In this document: piece by piece, positions 14,980 through 22,561 of the stretch
Numbering within the stretch: the stretch's first letter is position 1
Layout of the letters: every line of letters begins with the position of its first letter
Assembly: GCA_937967375.1 (NCBI GenBank)
Contig: CALCJF010000026.1
Location: 1-22,927 of the forward strand
Direction: 5' to 3'
Origin: an uncultured Leucobacter sp.
GTDB lineage: Bacteria; Actinomycetota; Actinomycetes; Actinomycetales; Microbacteriaceae
Length of the DNA stretch: 22,927 bases
The notes under the pieces: model-generated
The model's input: the letters and a program-made list of their open reading frames with translations, nothing else
What the model was told of the DNA's origin: nothing
Database searches by the model: none
Translations under genes and position numbers: made by a program

Positions 14980-16239
14980 ATGGTGCAGCGCCAGCTCCCC
15001 CGCCCCTCTGAGATTTTCGAACTCATGCAGTTCAAGAAGCCCGAGCTGAACGCGAAGAAGCGCCGTCTCGACGCCGCGCTCACGATCGATGATCTGCGCC
15101 GCATCGCGAAGCGACGCACCCCCAAGGCGGCCTTCGATTACACCGACGGCGCGGCCGAAGGTGAGCTCTCGCTCCGCCGCGCGCGCCAGGCGTTTCAAGA
15201 CGTCGAGTTTCACCCAGACATTCTGAAGCCGGCCGCCGAGGTCGACACCTCGGTTGAGGTGCTGGGCGCATCTTCGGCCATGCCGTTCGGCATCGCCCCC
15301 ACCGGCTTCACCCGACTCATGCAAACCGAGGGAGAGATCGCCGGCGCGAGCGCGGCCGCGGCCGCGGGCATTCCTTTTACGCTCTCGACCCTCGGCACCA
15401 CATCGATCGAAGCCGTGAAACACGCGAACCCTCGCGGCCGCAACTGGTTTCAGCTCTACGTGATGCGCGAGCGCGAGATTTCGTACGGCCTCGTCGAACG
15501 CGCCGCAAAAGCCGGCTTCGACACACTCATGTTCACCGTCGACACCCCGATCGCTGGCGCGCGCCTGCGCGACAAGCGCAACGGCTTCTCGATTCCGCCT
15601 CAGCTTTCGCTGGGCACGATCGCCAACGCCATCCCACGCCCCTGGTGGTGGTACGACTTTCTCACGACTCCGAAGCTCGAGTTCGCCTCGCTCGACTCGA
15701 CCGGCGGCACCGTCGGCGAGCTGCTGAACGCGGCGATGGATCCGACCATCTCGTTTGAAGACCTCGAAATCATCCGCGAGATGTGGCCAGGAAAGCTAGT
15801 CGTCAAGGGCGTGCAGAACCTGCCGCAGGCGGTCGAACTGATCGACCGTGGCGTCGACGGCATCGTGCTCTCGAACCACGGCGGCAGGCAGCTCGACCGG
15901 GCCCCGATCCCTTTTCATCTGTTGCCCCAGGTGGTGCGCGAGGTGGGCCGCGACGCGACCATCATGATCGATACGGGCATCATGAACGGGGCCGACATCG
16001 TCGCGTCGGTCGCGCTCGGCGCAAAATTCACCCTCATCGGTCGCGCATACCTCTACGGTCTGATGGCGGGCGGGCGCGAGGGCGTCGATCGCACGATCGC
16101 GATCCTGCGCAGCGAGATCGAACGCACTATGACGCTTCTCGGGGTGTCATCGCTCGAAGAGCTCGAGCCGAGGCACGTCACCCAACTGCAGCGGCTGGCG
16201 CCCGTGCGCGGCTCGGCACACGATCGCACCGCTTCGTAG
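14980..16239 (+). CDS. lldD: FMN-dependent L-lactate dehydrogenase (quinone-type), LldD2-like
   Basis: This 419-aa enzyme belongs to the FMN alpha-hydroxyacid dehydrogenase family and oxidises L-lactate to pyruvate, passing electrons to the respiratory chain. Readable features are DYTDGAAEGELSLRRAR (about 53-69), PFGIAPTGFTRLM (flavin site), FQLYVMRERE (Y160), VDTPIAGARLRDKRNG, LVVKGV (K276), and the catalytic LSNHGGRQLD with His300. DTGIMNGADIVASVALGAKFTLIGRAYLYGL closes the phosphate-binding end. The RPWWWYDFL insert resembles mycobacterial LldD2. In-frame Met codons exist at 14935 and 14947. The ATG at 14980 is preferred because AAAGGA lies 4 nt before it and the upstream Met overlaps the operator. 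Other 2-hydroxyacids cannot be excluded as substrate. Confidence 0.9.
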   Translation: MVQRQLPRPSEIFELMQFKKPELNAKKRRLDAALTIDDLRRIAKRRTPKAAFDYTDGAAEGELSLRRARQAFQDVEFHPDILKPAAEVDTSVEVLGASSAMPFGIAPTGFTRLMQTEGEIAGASAAAAAGIPFTLSTLGTTSIEAVKHANPRGRNWFQLYVMREREISYGLVERAAKAGFDTLMFTVDTPIAGARLRDKRNGFSIPPQLSLGTIANAIPRPWWWYDFLTTPKLEFASLDSTGGTVGELLNAAMDPTISFEDLEIIREMWPGKLVVKGVQNLPQAVELIDRGVDGIVLSNHGGRQLDRAPIPFHLLPQVVREVGRDATIMIDTGIMNGADIVASVALGAKFTLIGRAYLYGLMAGGREGVDRTIAILRSEIERTMTLLGVSSLEELEPRHVTQLQRLAPVRGSAHDRTAS

Positions 16240-16286
16240 GCGCGGGGCGCTACCGAAATTGACCTAGGTAGGGAACGAAGCAGGGT

Positions 16287-16292
16287 TACACT
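16287..16292 (+). promoter_or_regulatory. Possible -10 element of the serine hydrolase gene
   Basis: TACACT matches the -10 consensus and lies 73 nt before the ATG at 16366. TTGACC at 16259-16264 would be a good -35, but its 22-bp spacing is too long, so this assignment is weak. The perfect 8-bp palindrome ACCTAGGT (16262-16269) between them may be a regulatory site. Confidence 0.3.
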
Positions 16293-16365
16293 ACACACAG
16301 CCGGAAAACACAGGCCTACCGGGGGCATGGTGCGAGCCGGATGAGTGCTCCCAGGAGTGACACAG

Positions 16366-17997
16366 ATGTCTTCTTCGATGCCCACCCGCCACCGCTCACC
16401 ACGTGTGCTGCTCGCGGCAGTCGTCTCTCTCGGACTTGTGCTGAGCGGATGCAGCACCGCCGCACCCGCAGGCGAGGCGGGCAGCGTCTCGGTGCAGACC
16501 GGCGATACGCCCGGTCAAGACGTGGTGGCACTGCCCGAGAACTTGGAGCGGCTGCTCGATCGGGCGCTCGAAGAACTGCCAACGCTGGCAACGGATGCGC
16601 TTGAGCAGAGCGGCGTGCCCGGCATGTCGATCGCTGTGGTGCACGGCGGCAACACGGTGTTCGCCGAAGGGTTCGGGGTGCGCGAAATTGGCACCGAGCA
16701 GCAGATCACGCCCGACACTGTGTTTCAGGTCGCTTCGGTCTCAAAGTCACTTTCGGCGACCGGAATTGCCGCGGCGATCGGCGAGGCCGATGGAGAACTC
16801 AGCTGGCAGACACCGATTCACGAGCTGCTTCCGACTTTTCAGTTCAAGGATCCAACGGTCACCGAGCTCGCCACCGTCGGCGATGCGTTCAGCCATCGCA
16901 CGGGGCTCTTCACCGGCGCAGGTGACGATCTCGAAGACCTCGGATTCGATCGAGCCGAGATCTTCGAGAAGCTTCGGCTGCAGCCGCTCGACCCGTTCCG
17001 CTCGAGCTACCACTACTCGAACTTCGGTCTCACGGTCGGAGCCGAGGCGGTCGCGGCCTCGCGCGGGCAGTCGTGGGAAGACCTCATGAACGAGCTCGTG
17101 TTCGAGCCACTCGACATGACGTCGAGTTCGGCAAGGCACGACGATTTTCTTGCGCACCAGGATCGGGCGCTGCTTCACGCCTTCGAAGGCGGCGAGTTCG
17201 TCGCGAAATACGATCGAAACCCTGACCCGCAGGCACCCGCCGGGGGCGTCTCTTCGACAGCGAACGACCTCGCGAAGTGGATGCTCATGGTGCTCGCAGA
17301 CGGCAGGGCTGGCGGCACTCAGATCGTCGACGCAGACGCGCTCGCCGAGGCCATGACCCCGCAGATCGTGTCGAGCACGGGCCCCGACATTACTGCCCGG
17401 CCCGGGCACTACGGTTTCGGCTTCAATGCCTCGCCGCAGGTGGGCGGCCGCATGGCGGTTTCGCACTCGGGCGCGTTCGCTCTCGGCGCGGGCACCAACT
17501 ATCAGTTGCTCCCTGAGCTGGATCTTGGCATCGTCGTGCTCACGAACGGCGCGCCAATGGGCGTCGCCGAGGCCGTGGCAACGGAGTTCACCGACCTCGT
17601 GCAGTACGGAAAGGTCACCCGCGATTGGGTGACCGATGCTGCGGGGTTCTTCGCCCCCTATACGGCACCGAGTGGCGATCTCGTCGATGAGACTCGGCCG
17701 GCCGACGCCGCGTCACCTCCCCCGCTCCAGAGCTTGGTCGGAAAGTACGAGAGCGAGTACTTCGGAGTGCTGCTCGTCGAGCTTCGAAACGGAACACTCA
17801 CTGCGCGGCTCGGCCCGGCTGGCAGCGTATATCTGCCACTCGAGGAGTGGGACGGTGCGACGTTCGCCTATGCACCGCTCAGCGAGAGCGCGCCGGCGGG
17901 TTCGCTCGCGAGCGCGGTCTTCGCGCCCGACGGCGACTCGGTGCAGCTCACGTCGTTCGACGCGCAGGGCCTCGGCACCTGGAAGCGAGTCGCGTGA
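16366..17997 (+). CDS. Serine beta-lactamase-like (class C / PBP-type) lipoprotein hydrolase
   Basis: This 543-aa exported serine hydrolase has a positively charged N-terminus, a hydrophobic core, and a lipobox LSGC with Cys29, so it should be lipid-anchored outside the membrane. The beta-lactamase/transpeptidase triad motifs are SVSK (S124, K127), YSN (Y217-N219) and HSG (H367-G369) in place of KTG, as in esterase-like and D-aminopeptidase-like members. A C-terminal domain of about 100 residues follows (VGKYESEYFGVLLVEL and onward), a lipocalin-like tail seen in such hydrolases. The ATG at 16366 has AGGAG 8 nt upstream. The GTG at 16345 would place that ribosome binding site inside the gene. 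The physiological substrate (ester, peptide or beta-lactam) is unknown. It is convergent with the ABC-F gene, 43 nt away. Confidence 0.88.
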   Translation: MSSSMPTRHRSPRVLLAAVVSLGLVLSGCSTAAPAGEAGSVSVQTGDTPGQDVVALPENLERLLDRALEELPTLATDALEQSGVPGMSIAVVHGGNTVFAEGFGVREIGTEQQITPDTVFQVASVSKSLSATGIAAAIGEADGELSWQTPIHELLPTFQFKDPTVTELATVGDAFSHRTGLFTGAGDDLEDLGFDRAEIFEKLRLQPLDPFRSSYHYSNFGLTVGAEAVAASRGQSWEDLMNELVFEPLDMTSSSARHDDFLAHQDRALLHAFEGGEFVAKYDRNPDPQAPAGGVSSTANDLAKWMLMVLADGRAGGTQIVDADALAEAMTPQIVSSTGPDITARPGHYGFGFNASPQVGGRMAVSHSGAFALGAGTNYQLLPELDLGIVVLTNGAPMGVAEAVATEFTDLVQYGKVTRDWVTDAAGFFAPYTAPSGDLVDETRPADAASPPPLQSLVGKYESEYFGVLLVELRNGTLTARLGPAGSVYLPLEEWDGATFAYAPLSESAPAGSLASAVFAPDGDSVQLTSFDAQGLGTWKRVA

Positions 17998-18040
17998 ACC
18001 CTGCCCTTGCCCCGCATCGATGCGAGATCGTCGGCATCGA

Positions 18041-19882
18041 TCAACCGAGTTGCTCTGAGAGCTCGAGCCATCGCTCCTCGAGCGCCGCGATCTCGTCTTC
18101 GATCGCCGTGATCTTGACCATCTCGGCGTTGAGCAGGGCGTAGTCGCTCTGGTCGAGGGCGGCGAGGCCATCACGCGACTTGGCGACATCTGCTTGCAGG
18201 CGCTCCATCTTGCGTTCGACGGCCGAGAGTTCTTTCTCGGCGGCGCGAAGCTCGGCACCAGCGAGCGCGGGTGTCGCAGCCCCGCCGGCTGCCGTCGAAC
18301 CTGCAGATATAGCAGGGGCCGCAAGTCCAGCCACCGCACCAGACCGAGCCTCGATGGCCGCCCGCAGCTTCAGGTACTCATCGATGCCACCCGGCAGGTG
18401 CCGCAGGCGCCCCGCACCGCTCGGCCCGGGCAGAATCGCGAACTGCTGGTCGGTCACGCGCTCGAGGAAGTAGCGGTCGTGCGAGACCACGATCAGCGTG
18501 CCCGGCCACGAGTCGAGCAGGTCTTCGATCGCCGCGAGCATGTCGGTGTCGAGGTCGTTCGTCGGCTCGTCGAGAATCAGCACGTTCGGCTGGTCGAGCA
18601 GAATGAGCAGCAGCTGCAGCCTGCGCTTCTGCCCGCCCGAGAGGTCTTTCACCGGGGTCGAGAGCTGCGCGCTCGAGAATCCCATGCGCTCGAGCATCTG
18701 CCCCGGCGTCAGGTCTTGTGCCTTCGAGCCGCTGCCAACGGTGAAGCTCGTGCGCAGCCGCCCGATCACCACGCGAACGGGGTCGTTCATGTGTTCTTCA
18801 AGCTCGTCGAGGCGCTGCGTCAGCGTCGCGACCTTCACGGTCTTGCCGCGCTTCACCCGACCCGAGGTCGGTTCGATCGTGCCCGCGATCAGCCCGAGCA
18901 GCGTGGACTTGCCCGCACCGTTGACGCCGAGAATGCCCGTGCGCTCGCCCGGGGCGAGCAGCCAATCGACGTCTTCGAGCACCGTGCGATCGCCGTACGA
19001 GACGCCCGCTTCGACAAGGTTCACGACCTCTTTTCCGAGGCGTGACACCGCCAGCGACTTCAGCTCGGTGGCGTTGCGAATCTCGGGCACGTCTTCGATG
19101 AGCGCGTTCGCGGCGTCGATGCGAAACTTGGGCTTCGAGGTGCGCGCCGGGGCTCCGCGGCGCAGCCATGCGAGCTCCTTACGAGCGAGGTTCTGCCGCT
19201 TCTGCTCGATGGTCGCGGCCTGGCGATCCCGCTCGACGCGCTGCAAAATGTAGGCCGCGTAGCCGCCTTCGAACGGCTCGACGATGCGGTCGTGCACCTC
19301 CCAGGTCGCGTTCGCGACCTCGTCGAGAAACCAGCGATCGTGCGTCACCGCGAGCATCGCGCCCTGGTTCGCAGGCCAGCGGCGCTTCAGGTGGTCGGCG
19401 AGCCAAGCGATCGCCTCGACGTCGAGGTGGTTCGTAGGTTCGTCAAGGGCTAGGATCTCCCACTCCCCGACCAACAGGCGCGCGAGGGCAACGCGACGGC
19501 GCTGGCCGCCGCTCAGCGCCTCTACCGGTGCGTCCCACTCGAGATCGGCGACGAGACCCGCGATCACCTCGCGCGTGCGAGCATCGCCCGCCCACTCGTG
19601 CTCGGGCATGTCGCCGACAATCGCGTGCCCGACGGTCTCGCCGGCATCGAAGCGATCCTCTTGATCGAGCACGCCGATTCTCGTGCCGCTGCGCATCGTC
19701 ACCTGGCCACCGTCGGGGTCGCGACGGCCGGCAAGCATCATGAGCAGGCTCGACTTGCCGTCACCGTTGCGGCCGACGATGCCGATTCGGTCGCCCTCGG
19801 CGACGCCGAGCGTCACGGAGTCGAATACGACTTTGGTGGGAACTTCGAGGTGCAGGGCTTCGGCCCCGAGCAGATGCGCCAT
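18041..19882 (-). CDS. ABC-F family ATPase (Uup-like) with C-terminal coiled coil
   Basis: This 613-aa protein has two tandem ABC ATPase domains and no membrane segment, the ABC-F layout of ribosome-associated translation factors. Domain 1 has GRNGDGKSS (37-45), LSGGQRRR (123-130) and ALDEPTNHLD. Domain 2 has GVNGAGKST (319-327), LSGGQKRR (414-421) and ILDEPTNDLD. The charged inter-domain linker at about 210-265 corresponds to the P-site tRNA-interaction motif region. After an Ala/Gly-rich stretch (about 525-545), the C-terminal coiled coil ends EDEIAALEERWLELSEQLG, as in Uup. GGAG-AGG lies just before the ATG at 19882, and a -10-like TAGACT precedes it, so it may also have its own promoter. 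It lies 56 nt downstream of the PrsW-like gene. A resistance role versus housekeeping cannot be told apart. Confidence 0.92.
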   Translation of the reverse strand: MAHLLGAEALHLEVPTKVVFDSVTLGVAEGDRIGIVGRNGDGKSSLLMMLAGRRDPDGGQVTMRSGTRIGVLDQEDRFDAGETVGHAIVGDMPEHEWAGDARTREVIAGLVADLEWDAPVEALSGGQRRRVALARLLVGEWEILALDEPTNHLDVEAIAWLADHLKRRWPANQGAMLAVTHDRWFLDEVANATWEVHDRIVEPFEGGYAAYILQRVERDRQAATIEQKRQNLARKELAWLRRGAPARTSKPKFRIDAANALIEDVPEIRNATELKSLAVSRLGKEVVNLVEAGVSYGDRTVLEDVDWLLAPGERTGILGVNGAGKSTLLGLIAGTIEPTSGRVKRGKTVKVATLTQRLDELEEHMNDPVRVVIGRLRTSFTVGSGSKAQDLTPGQMLERMGFSSAQLSTPVKDLSGGQKRRLQLLLILLDQPNVLILDEPTNDLDTDMLAAIEDLLDSWPGTLIVVSHDRYFLERVTDQQFAILPGPSGAGRLRHLPGGIDEYLKLRAAIEARSGAVAGLAAPAISAGSTAAGGAATPALAGAELRAAEKELSAVERKMERLQADVAKSRDGLAALDQSDYALLNAEMVKITAIEDEIAALEERWLELSEQLG

Positions 19883-19938
19883 AACCTCTCCAGTCTAGGC
19901 GCTGGGCGGCTTGTGGGTCGCCGCATGATCGCCCCGGC

Positions 19939-20823
19939 TCAGACCGCAGACTCGGCGGCGAGCGCCGCATCGCTGCGCCTGCCCCAGCGCACCGCCAGCA
20001 AGAACGCCAGCACGGTCAGCCCGTAGTACACGAAGAGCAACGCGAACGTCAGCACGGTGAACATCGTGAAGTGAGGCGCATCCCAGGCCGCATGCAGCAG
20101 CATCGGCACGAGCGCGCAGGGAACGATCGCCAACCATCGCGCCGGCAGTCCGATCTGGCGCCGCGACAGGCAATATGCAAGAGCTGCCCCGCTCACTGTG
20201 GTCCAGAGCGCGTGCAGCCCGAACCCGACCAGCAAACGCATGAGCCCCGTTGAGACTGTTGCCGCGAAATCTGTCGAGTGCAGGGCGTAGAAGAGGTTCT
20301 CCACTAGTTCAAAGCCGGCGCCGACGATAAACCCGTAGACGACCCCGTCCATCACGGTGAGCCGGCCCTGCGACTGCGCGAGCGAGAGCACGAGCAGCAC
20401 GCCGAGCAGGCGCAGCAGGTCTTCGTTGATCGGCGCCGAGAGCGAGGCTGCGAACGAACTGAGGCCAATCCGGTCGTAGAGTTCAGCGGCGGCAGTGTTG
20501 GCCTGTGCGGCAAACGAACATGCCACGAGGCCGCCCCAGGCGAGCGCGACCAGCCGAAGCGAAGCAGGCTGGCGCCCCTTGACCTTTGGAAGCGCCCGCG
20601 CGATCAGCGCGAGCAGCACCACCTGAACCCCTCCCAGAACGAGCGCAGCGAGCAGGCCCTGCACGCCAGAGATTAGCGCTGCTAGCTGCAGGACGGTCAA
20701 GTAGGCCGATATTACGAGCAAACCCAGTAGCAGCCAGAAGACTGGCTGGCGGGGCTGCCAGACCGCCGAACGCGGCTTCATCGCTGGCAGCGGTGCGTCA
20801 GTCGTTTCGGCAGTCGCGCTCAT
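19939..20823 (-). CDS. PrsW-family intramembrane metalloprotease, variant motif
   Basis: This 294-aa polytopic membrane protein has about eight hydrophobic segments. PrsW proteases cleave anti-sigma factors and other membrane substrates. The family's four motifs are present: APINEDLLR (130-138), where the usual EExxK is E134-D135-xx-R138; VVYGFIVGAGFELVENLFYAL (E172, E175, N176); GFGLHALW (H204); and LLHAAWD (H244, D248). The substitutions are conservative (E to D, K to R), so activity is plausible but not assured. Its ATG overlaps the stop of the upstream gene by 4 nt (ATGA), giving translational coupling to a single-span membrane protein that could be a partner or substrate. Confidence 0.82.
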   Translation of the reverse strand: MSATAETTDAPLPAMKPRSAVWQPRQPVFWLLLGLLVISAYLTVLQLAALISGVQGLLAALVLGGVQVVLLALIARALPKVKGRQPASLRLVALAWGGLVACSFAAQANTAAAELYDRIGLSSFAASLSAPINEDLLRLLGVLLVLSLAQSQGRLTVMDGVVYGFIVGAGFELVENLFYALHSTDFAATVSTGLMRLLVGFGLHALWTTVSGAALAYCLSRRQIGLPARWLAIVPCALVPMLLHAAWDAPHFTMFTVLTFALLFVYYGLTVLAFLLAVRWGRRSDAALAAESAV

Positions 20824-21461
20824 GGCTGAACCTCCGTGCTCTCAATCATTGCCGCGACATCGGGTAACAGCTGACCCGCGTCGGCACCCGCATGGGTCGG
20901 CGCGATCGATACCTCGAATAACACGCACGAAGCGTTTCGAAGAGCCTCGCAGACCGTAATCAATTGCGTCGACCCTGCGCCCGCAGCCAGGTCGTATTCG
21001 AGCATGTTCACGGTCAGCAGCGGGGCCGAATCGAGCTTGTGCACGGGTAGCAGCGTCGCCCCGACCGGAGCCGCCTCGCGCAGCAGCGCAGCGCTCTCTA
21101 CCCCGGTGTGCATCGAAGCGGTCACCGAGACGCCGCCGTCCTGGGCGGCAAATGTGCGTTCAACAACTTCGGCATCGAGCGCGCCGTCTGCAGGGTCTCT
21201 CTCCCAGCCCTGCGGCGCGATGAACGCAGCGTTCACCGAGCGACCGTCGTCTTCGACCTGCAGCATCGCCCGCTCGTACACGCCGACGACGTTCTCGGGT
21301 TTGCTCGGGGTCACTATCCCGGCAACGATCGGGGTGACCACCAGCAGCACGATGGCTACGAGGATCACCCAGAACGCCGCCCAGCGCGGTCGTTCAGAGG
21401 AGGCTGTCGACTCGGGCGTCGATTCGCCCACCTCCGTGGTGAGCGCTGGCGATTCAGTCAT
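20820..21461 (-). CDS. Uncharacterised single-span membrane protein with extracytoplasmic domain
   Basis: I do not recognise this 213-aa protein. Residues 1-25 are acidic and Ser/Thr-rich, followed by one membrane helix (about 27-49, WAAFWVILVAIVLLVVTPIVAGI), so the roughly 160-residue remainder should lie outside the cell. That part resembles the fold size of small substrate-binding or stress-type domains, with the segment NAAFIAPQGWERDP and a final region containing two Cys (CEALRNASCVLFEV) that could form a disulfide. It is coupled by a 4-nt overlap to the PrsW-like protease. A -10-like TAGCAT (21468-21473) ends 6 nt before the ATG and no ribosome binding site is present, so translation may be leaderless. 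Confidence 0.78.
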   Translation of the reverse strand: MTESPALTTEVGESTPESTASSERPRWAAFWVILVAIVLLVVTPIVAGIVTPSKPENVVGVYERAMLQVEDDGRSVNAAFIAPQGWERDPADGALDAEVVERTFAAQDGGVSVTASMHTGVESAALLREAAPVGATLLPVHKLDSAPLLTVNMLEYDLAAGAGSTQLITVCEALRNASCVLFEVSIAPTHAGADAGQLLPDVAAMIESTEVQP

Positions 21462-21467
21462 ATCCCG

Positions 21468-21473
21468 ATGCTA
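21468..21473 (-). promoter_or_regulatory. -10 element of the membrane protein-PrsW(-ABC-F) unit
   Basis: Read on the minus strand, TAGCAT fits TAnnnT and ends 6 nt before the ATG at 21461. No convincing -35 or Shine-Dalgarno sequence is seen, suggesting a leaderless transcript. Confidence 0.45.
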
Positions 21474-21511
21474 GGGGGCTGAATCCGCGCGAAGCAGACA
21501 AAAGCTACGGG

Positions 21512-21554
21512 CGCGCACAAACTGCACCCTCGCTGCACAAATTGAGTGTGCGCG
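21512..21554. repeat. Inverted repeat with two phased direct repeats
   Basis: CGCGCACA (21512-21519) and TGTGCGCG (21547-21554) are perfect inverted arms. Between and overlapping them, GCACAAACTG (21515-21524) and GCACAAATTG (21535-21544) are direct repeats with a 20-bp period, two helical turns. The element lies upstream of the membrane protein-PrsW unit and downstream of the small Cys-rich gene. It may be a regulator binding site or part of a palindromic repeat family. Confidence 0.45.
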
Positions 21555-21556
21555 AT

Positions 21557-21597
21557 ACCGAGCCGGGCATCTCAGCGGGCGAGAGGCCCGACTCGGT
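21557..21597 (-). terminator. Strong hairpin after the small Cys-rich gene
   Basis: ACCGAGCCGGGC (21557-21568) pairs with GCCCGACTCGGT at 11 of 12 positions, and inner TCTC/GAGA extends the stem to about 15 pairs around a 7-9 nt loop. It starts 13 nt after the stop of the 47-aa gene on the minus strand. No U tract follows. This is consistent with termination of the DsbA-like/small peptide unit. Confidence 0.6.
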
Positions 21598-21609
21598 GTG
21601 ATGTGTCAG

Positions 21610-21753
21610 TTAGGCGGCGCAGCAGCTGCCACCGCAGCAGCTGCCACCGGCCTCAGCATCGCCGAGCAGGTTCAGAATCTCGGCGCTCTCGGCCGATGCG
21701 GCGGCAGCGATGCCCGCCTCGTCGTTCAACTGCGGCGCGATGGTGTCGCTCAT
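21610..21753 (-). CDS. 47-aa peptide with C-terminal GGSCCGGSCCAA, co-transcribed with DsbA-like oxidoreductase
   Basis: This small gene encodes MSDTIAPQLNDEAG, then an Ala/Glu-rich helical stretch, ILNLLGDAEA, and the tail GGSCCGGSCCAA. It is supported by AAGGAGA 4 nt before the ATG, a 26-nt gap to the upstream oxidoreductase gene on the same strand, and a strong hairpin 13 nt after the stop. I do not recognise the family. All four Cys lie in two CC pairs within the last nine residues, and the tail is encoded by a perfect 15-bp tandem repeat. The acidic, amphipathic N-terminal part with LLGDAEAGG before the Cys tail resembles leader peptides of ribosomally made, modified peptides. A small metal- or thiol-binding protein is equally possible. 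No modifying enzyme or exporter is visible in the window. Confidence 0.75.
   Translation of the reverse strand: MSDTIAPQLNDEAGIAAAASAESAEILNLLGDAEAGGSCCGGSCCAA
21619..21648 (-). repeat. Perfect 15-bp tandem repeat encoding GGSCC twice
   Basis: GGTGGCAGCTGCTGC (minus-strand sense) occurs twice head to tail (21619-21633 and 21634-21648) with no mismatch. Each copy encodes Gly-Gly-Ser-Cys-Cys. Identical codon choice in both copies suggests a recent in-frame duplication of the Cys module. Confidence 0.9.
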
Positions 21754-21779
21754 GGTGTCTCCTTGGGTTGCGGTAGGCG

Positions 21780-22463
21780 TTATTGGTCTTCGGGTTCGGT
21801 GCCGCTGTCGCGGAAGCCCAGCACCTGCTCGAGCACGTTCGAGAAGGTCTCGGCAGACTGCGCGCCAGAGACGGCGTATTTCTCTTCGAAGAGAAAGAAG
21901 GGCACGCCGTTCACCCCGAGCATGCGGGCTCGGGTGATGTCGCGTTCGACGGCATCCTCGTATTCTTCATCTTCGTACGCATCGCGCACCTCGTCGGCGT
22001 CGAGACCCACCTCTTCGCCGAGCTCGGCGAGTGTCTCGACGTCTGAGACCAGGCGCCCCTCGGTGAAGTACGCGCGGAACAGGCGATCCTGCATCTCTGC
22101 CTGCAGGCCCTGCGACTTCGCGAGGTGCAGCACCCGGTGCGCACGGCTGGTGTTGGCGTGCTGCAGCTTCTCGAAGTCGAACTCGATACCTTCGAGCGCG
22201 GCCATCTGCGTCATCTGCTCGAGCATGTCTTCGACGCGGTCGCGCGGCATGCCCTTGTGTTTGGTGAGAAAGTCGATCTCGCTGCCCTCGTAGTTGTCGG
22301 GCGTATCGGGAGCGAGCTCGTAACTGTGGCTCTCGATCTCGACCTCGATCTCGGGGTGCTGGCGATGAAAGTCGGCGATGCCTGCTTCGAAGCGGCGCTT
22401 GCCGATGTAGCACCACGGGCAGGCGATGTCGCTCCAGATGTCGACGCGAAGGGTGTCATTCAT
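21780..22463 (-). CDS. DsbA-family thiol oxidoreductase, FrnE-like
   Basis: This 227-aa cytoplasmic protein (no signal peptide) belongs to the DsbA/2-hydroxychromene-2-carboxylate isomerase-like FrnE group, thioredoxin-fold disulfide oxidoreductases. Near the N-terminus it shows VDIWSDIACPWCYIGKRRFE with the redox motif CPWC (15-18), a helical insertion from about 55 to 165, and the cis-Pro loop LGVNGVPFFLFEEKYAVSGAQ. The only two Cys are those of CPWC, unlike Deinococcus FrnE, which has a second pair. The start at 22463 is preferred over 22520 because the conserved fold begins there. No Shine-Dalgarno sequence is seen, and TACGCT (22473-22478 on the minus strand) is a -10 candidate 9 nt before the ATG. 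The Cys-rich peptide encoded 26 nt downstream is a possible substrate or partner. Confidence 0.9.
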   Translation of the reverse strand: MNDTLRVDIWSDIACPWCYIGKRRFEAGIADFHRQHPEIEVEIESHSYELAPDTPDNYEGSEIDFLTKHKGMPRDRVEDMLEQMTQMAALEGIEFDFEKLQHANTSRAHRVLHLAKSQGLQAEMQDRLFRAYFTEGRLVSDVETLAELGEEVGLDADEVRDAYEDEEYEDAVERDITRARMLGVNGVPFFLFEEKYAVSGAQSAETFSNVLEQVLGFRDSGTEPEDQ

Positions 22464-22561
22464 AGTGGCTACAGCGTAGCGCGCCTGCGAGATATTCCCC
22501 GAAAAGTGCGGGTATGCCAAAGTTGAAGCAGACGTAATTCGACACGGGGGTGCAGAAACTC

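Noticed and set aside
16259..16292. TTGACC/TACACT as a full promoter for the serine hydrolase gene
   Set aside because: The 22-bp spacing is outside the usual range. Only the -10 candidate is kept, with low confidence.
18013..18024. 12-bp perfect palindrome CGCATCGATGCG between convergent genes
   Set aside because: It has no loop, so it cannot form a terminator hairpin. A palindrome of CGATCG-like words is likely by chance in this base composition.
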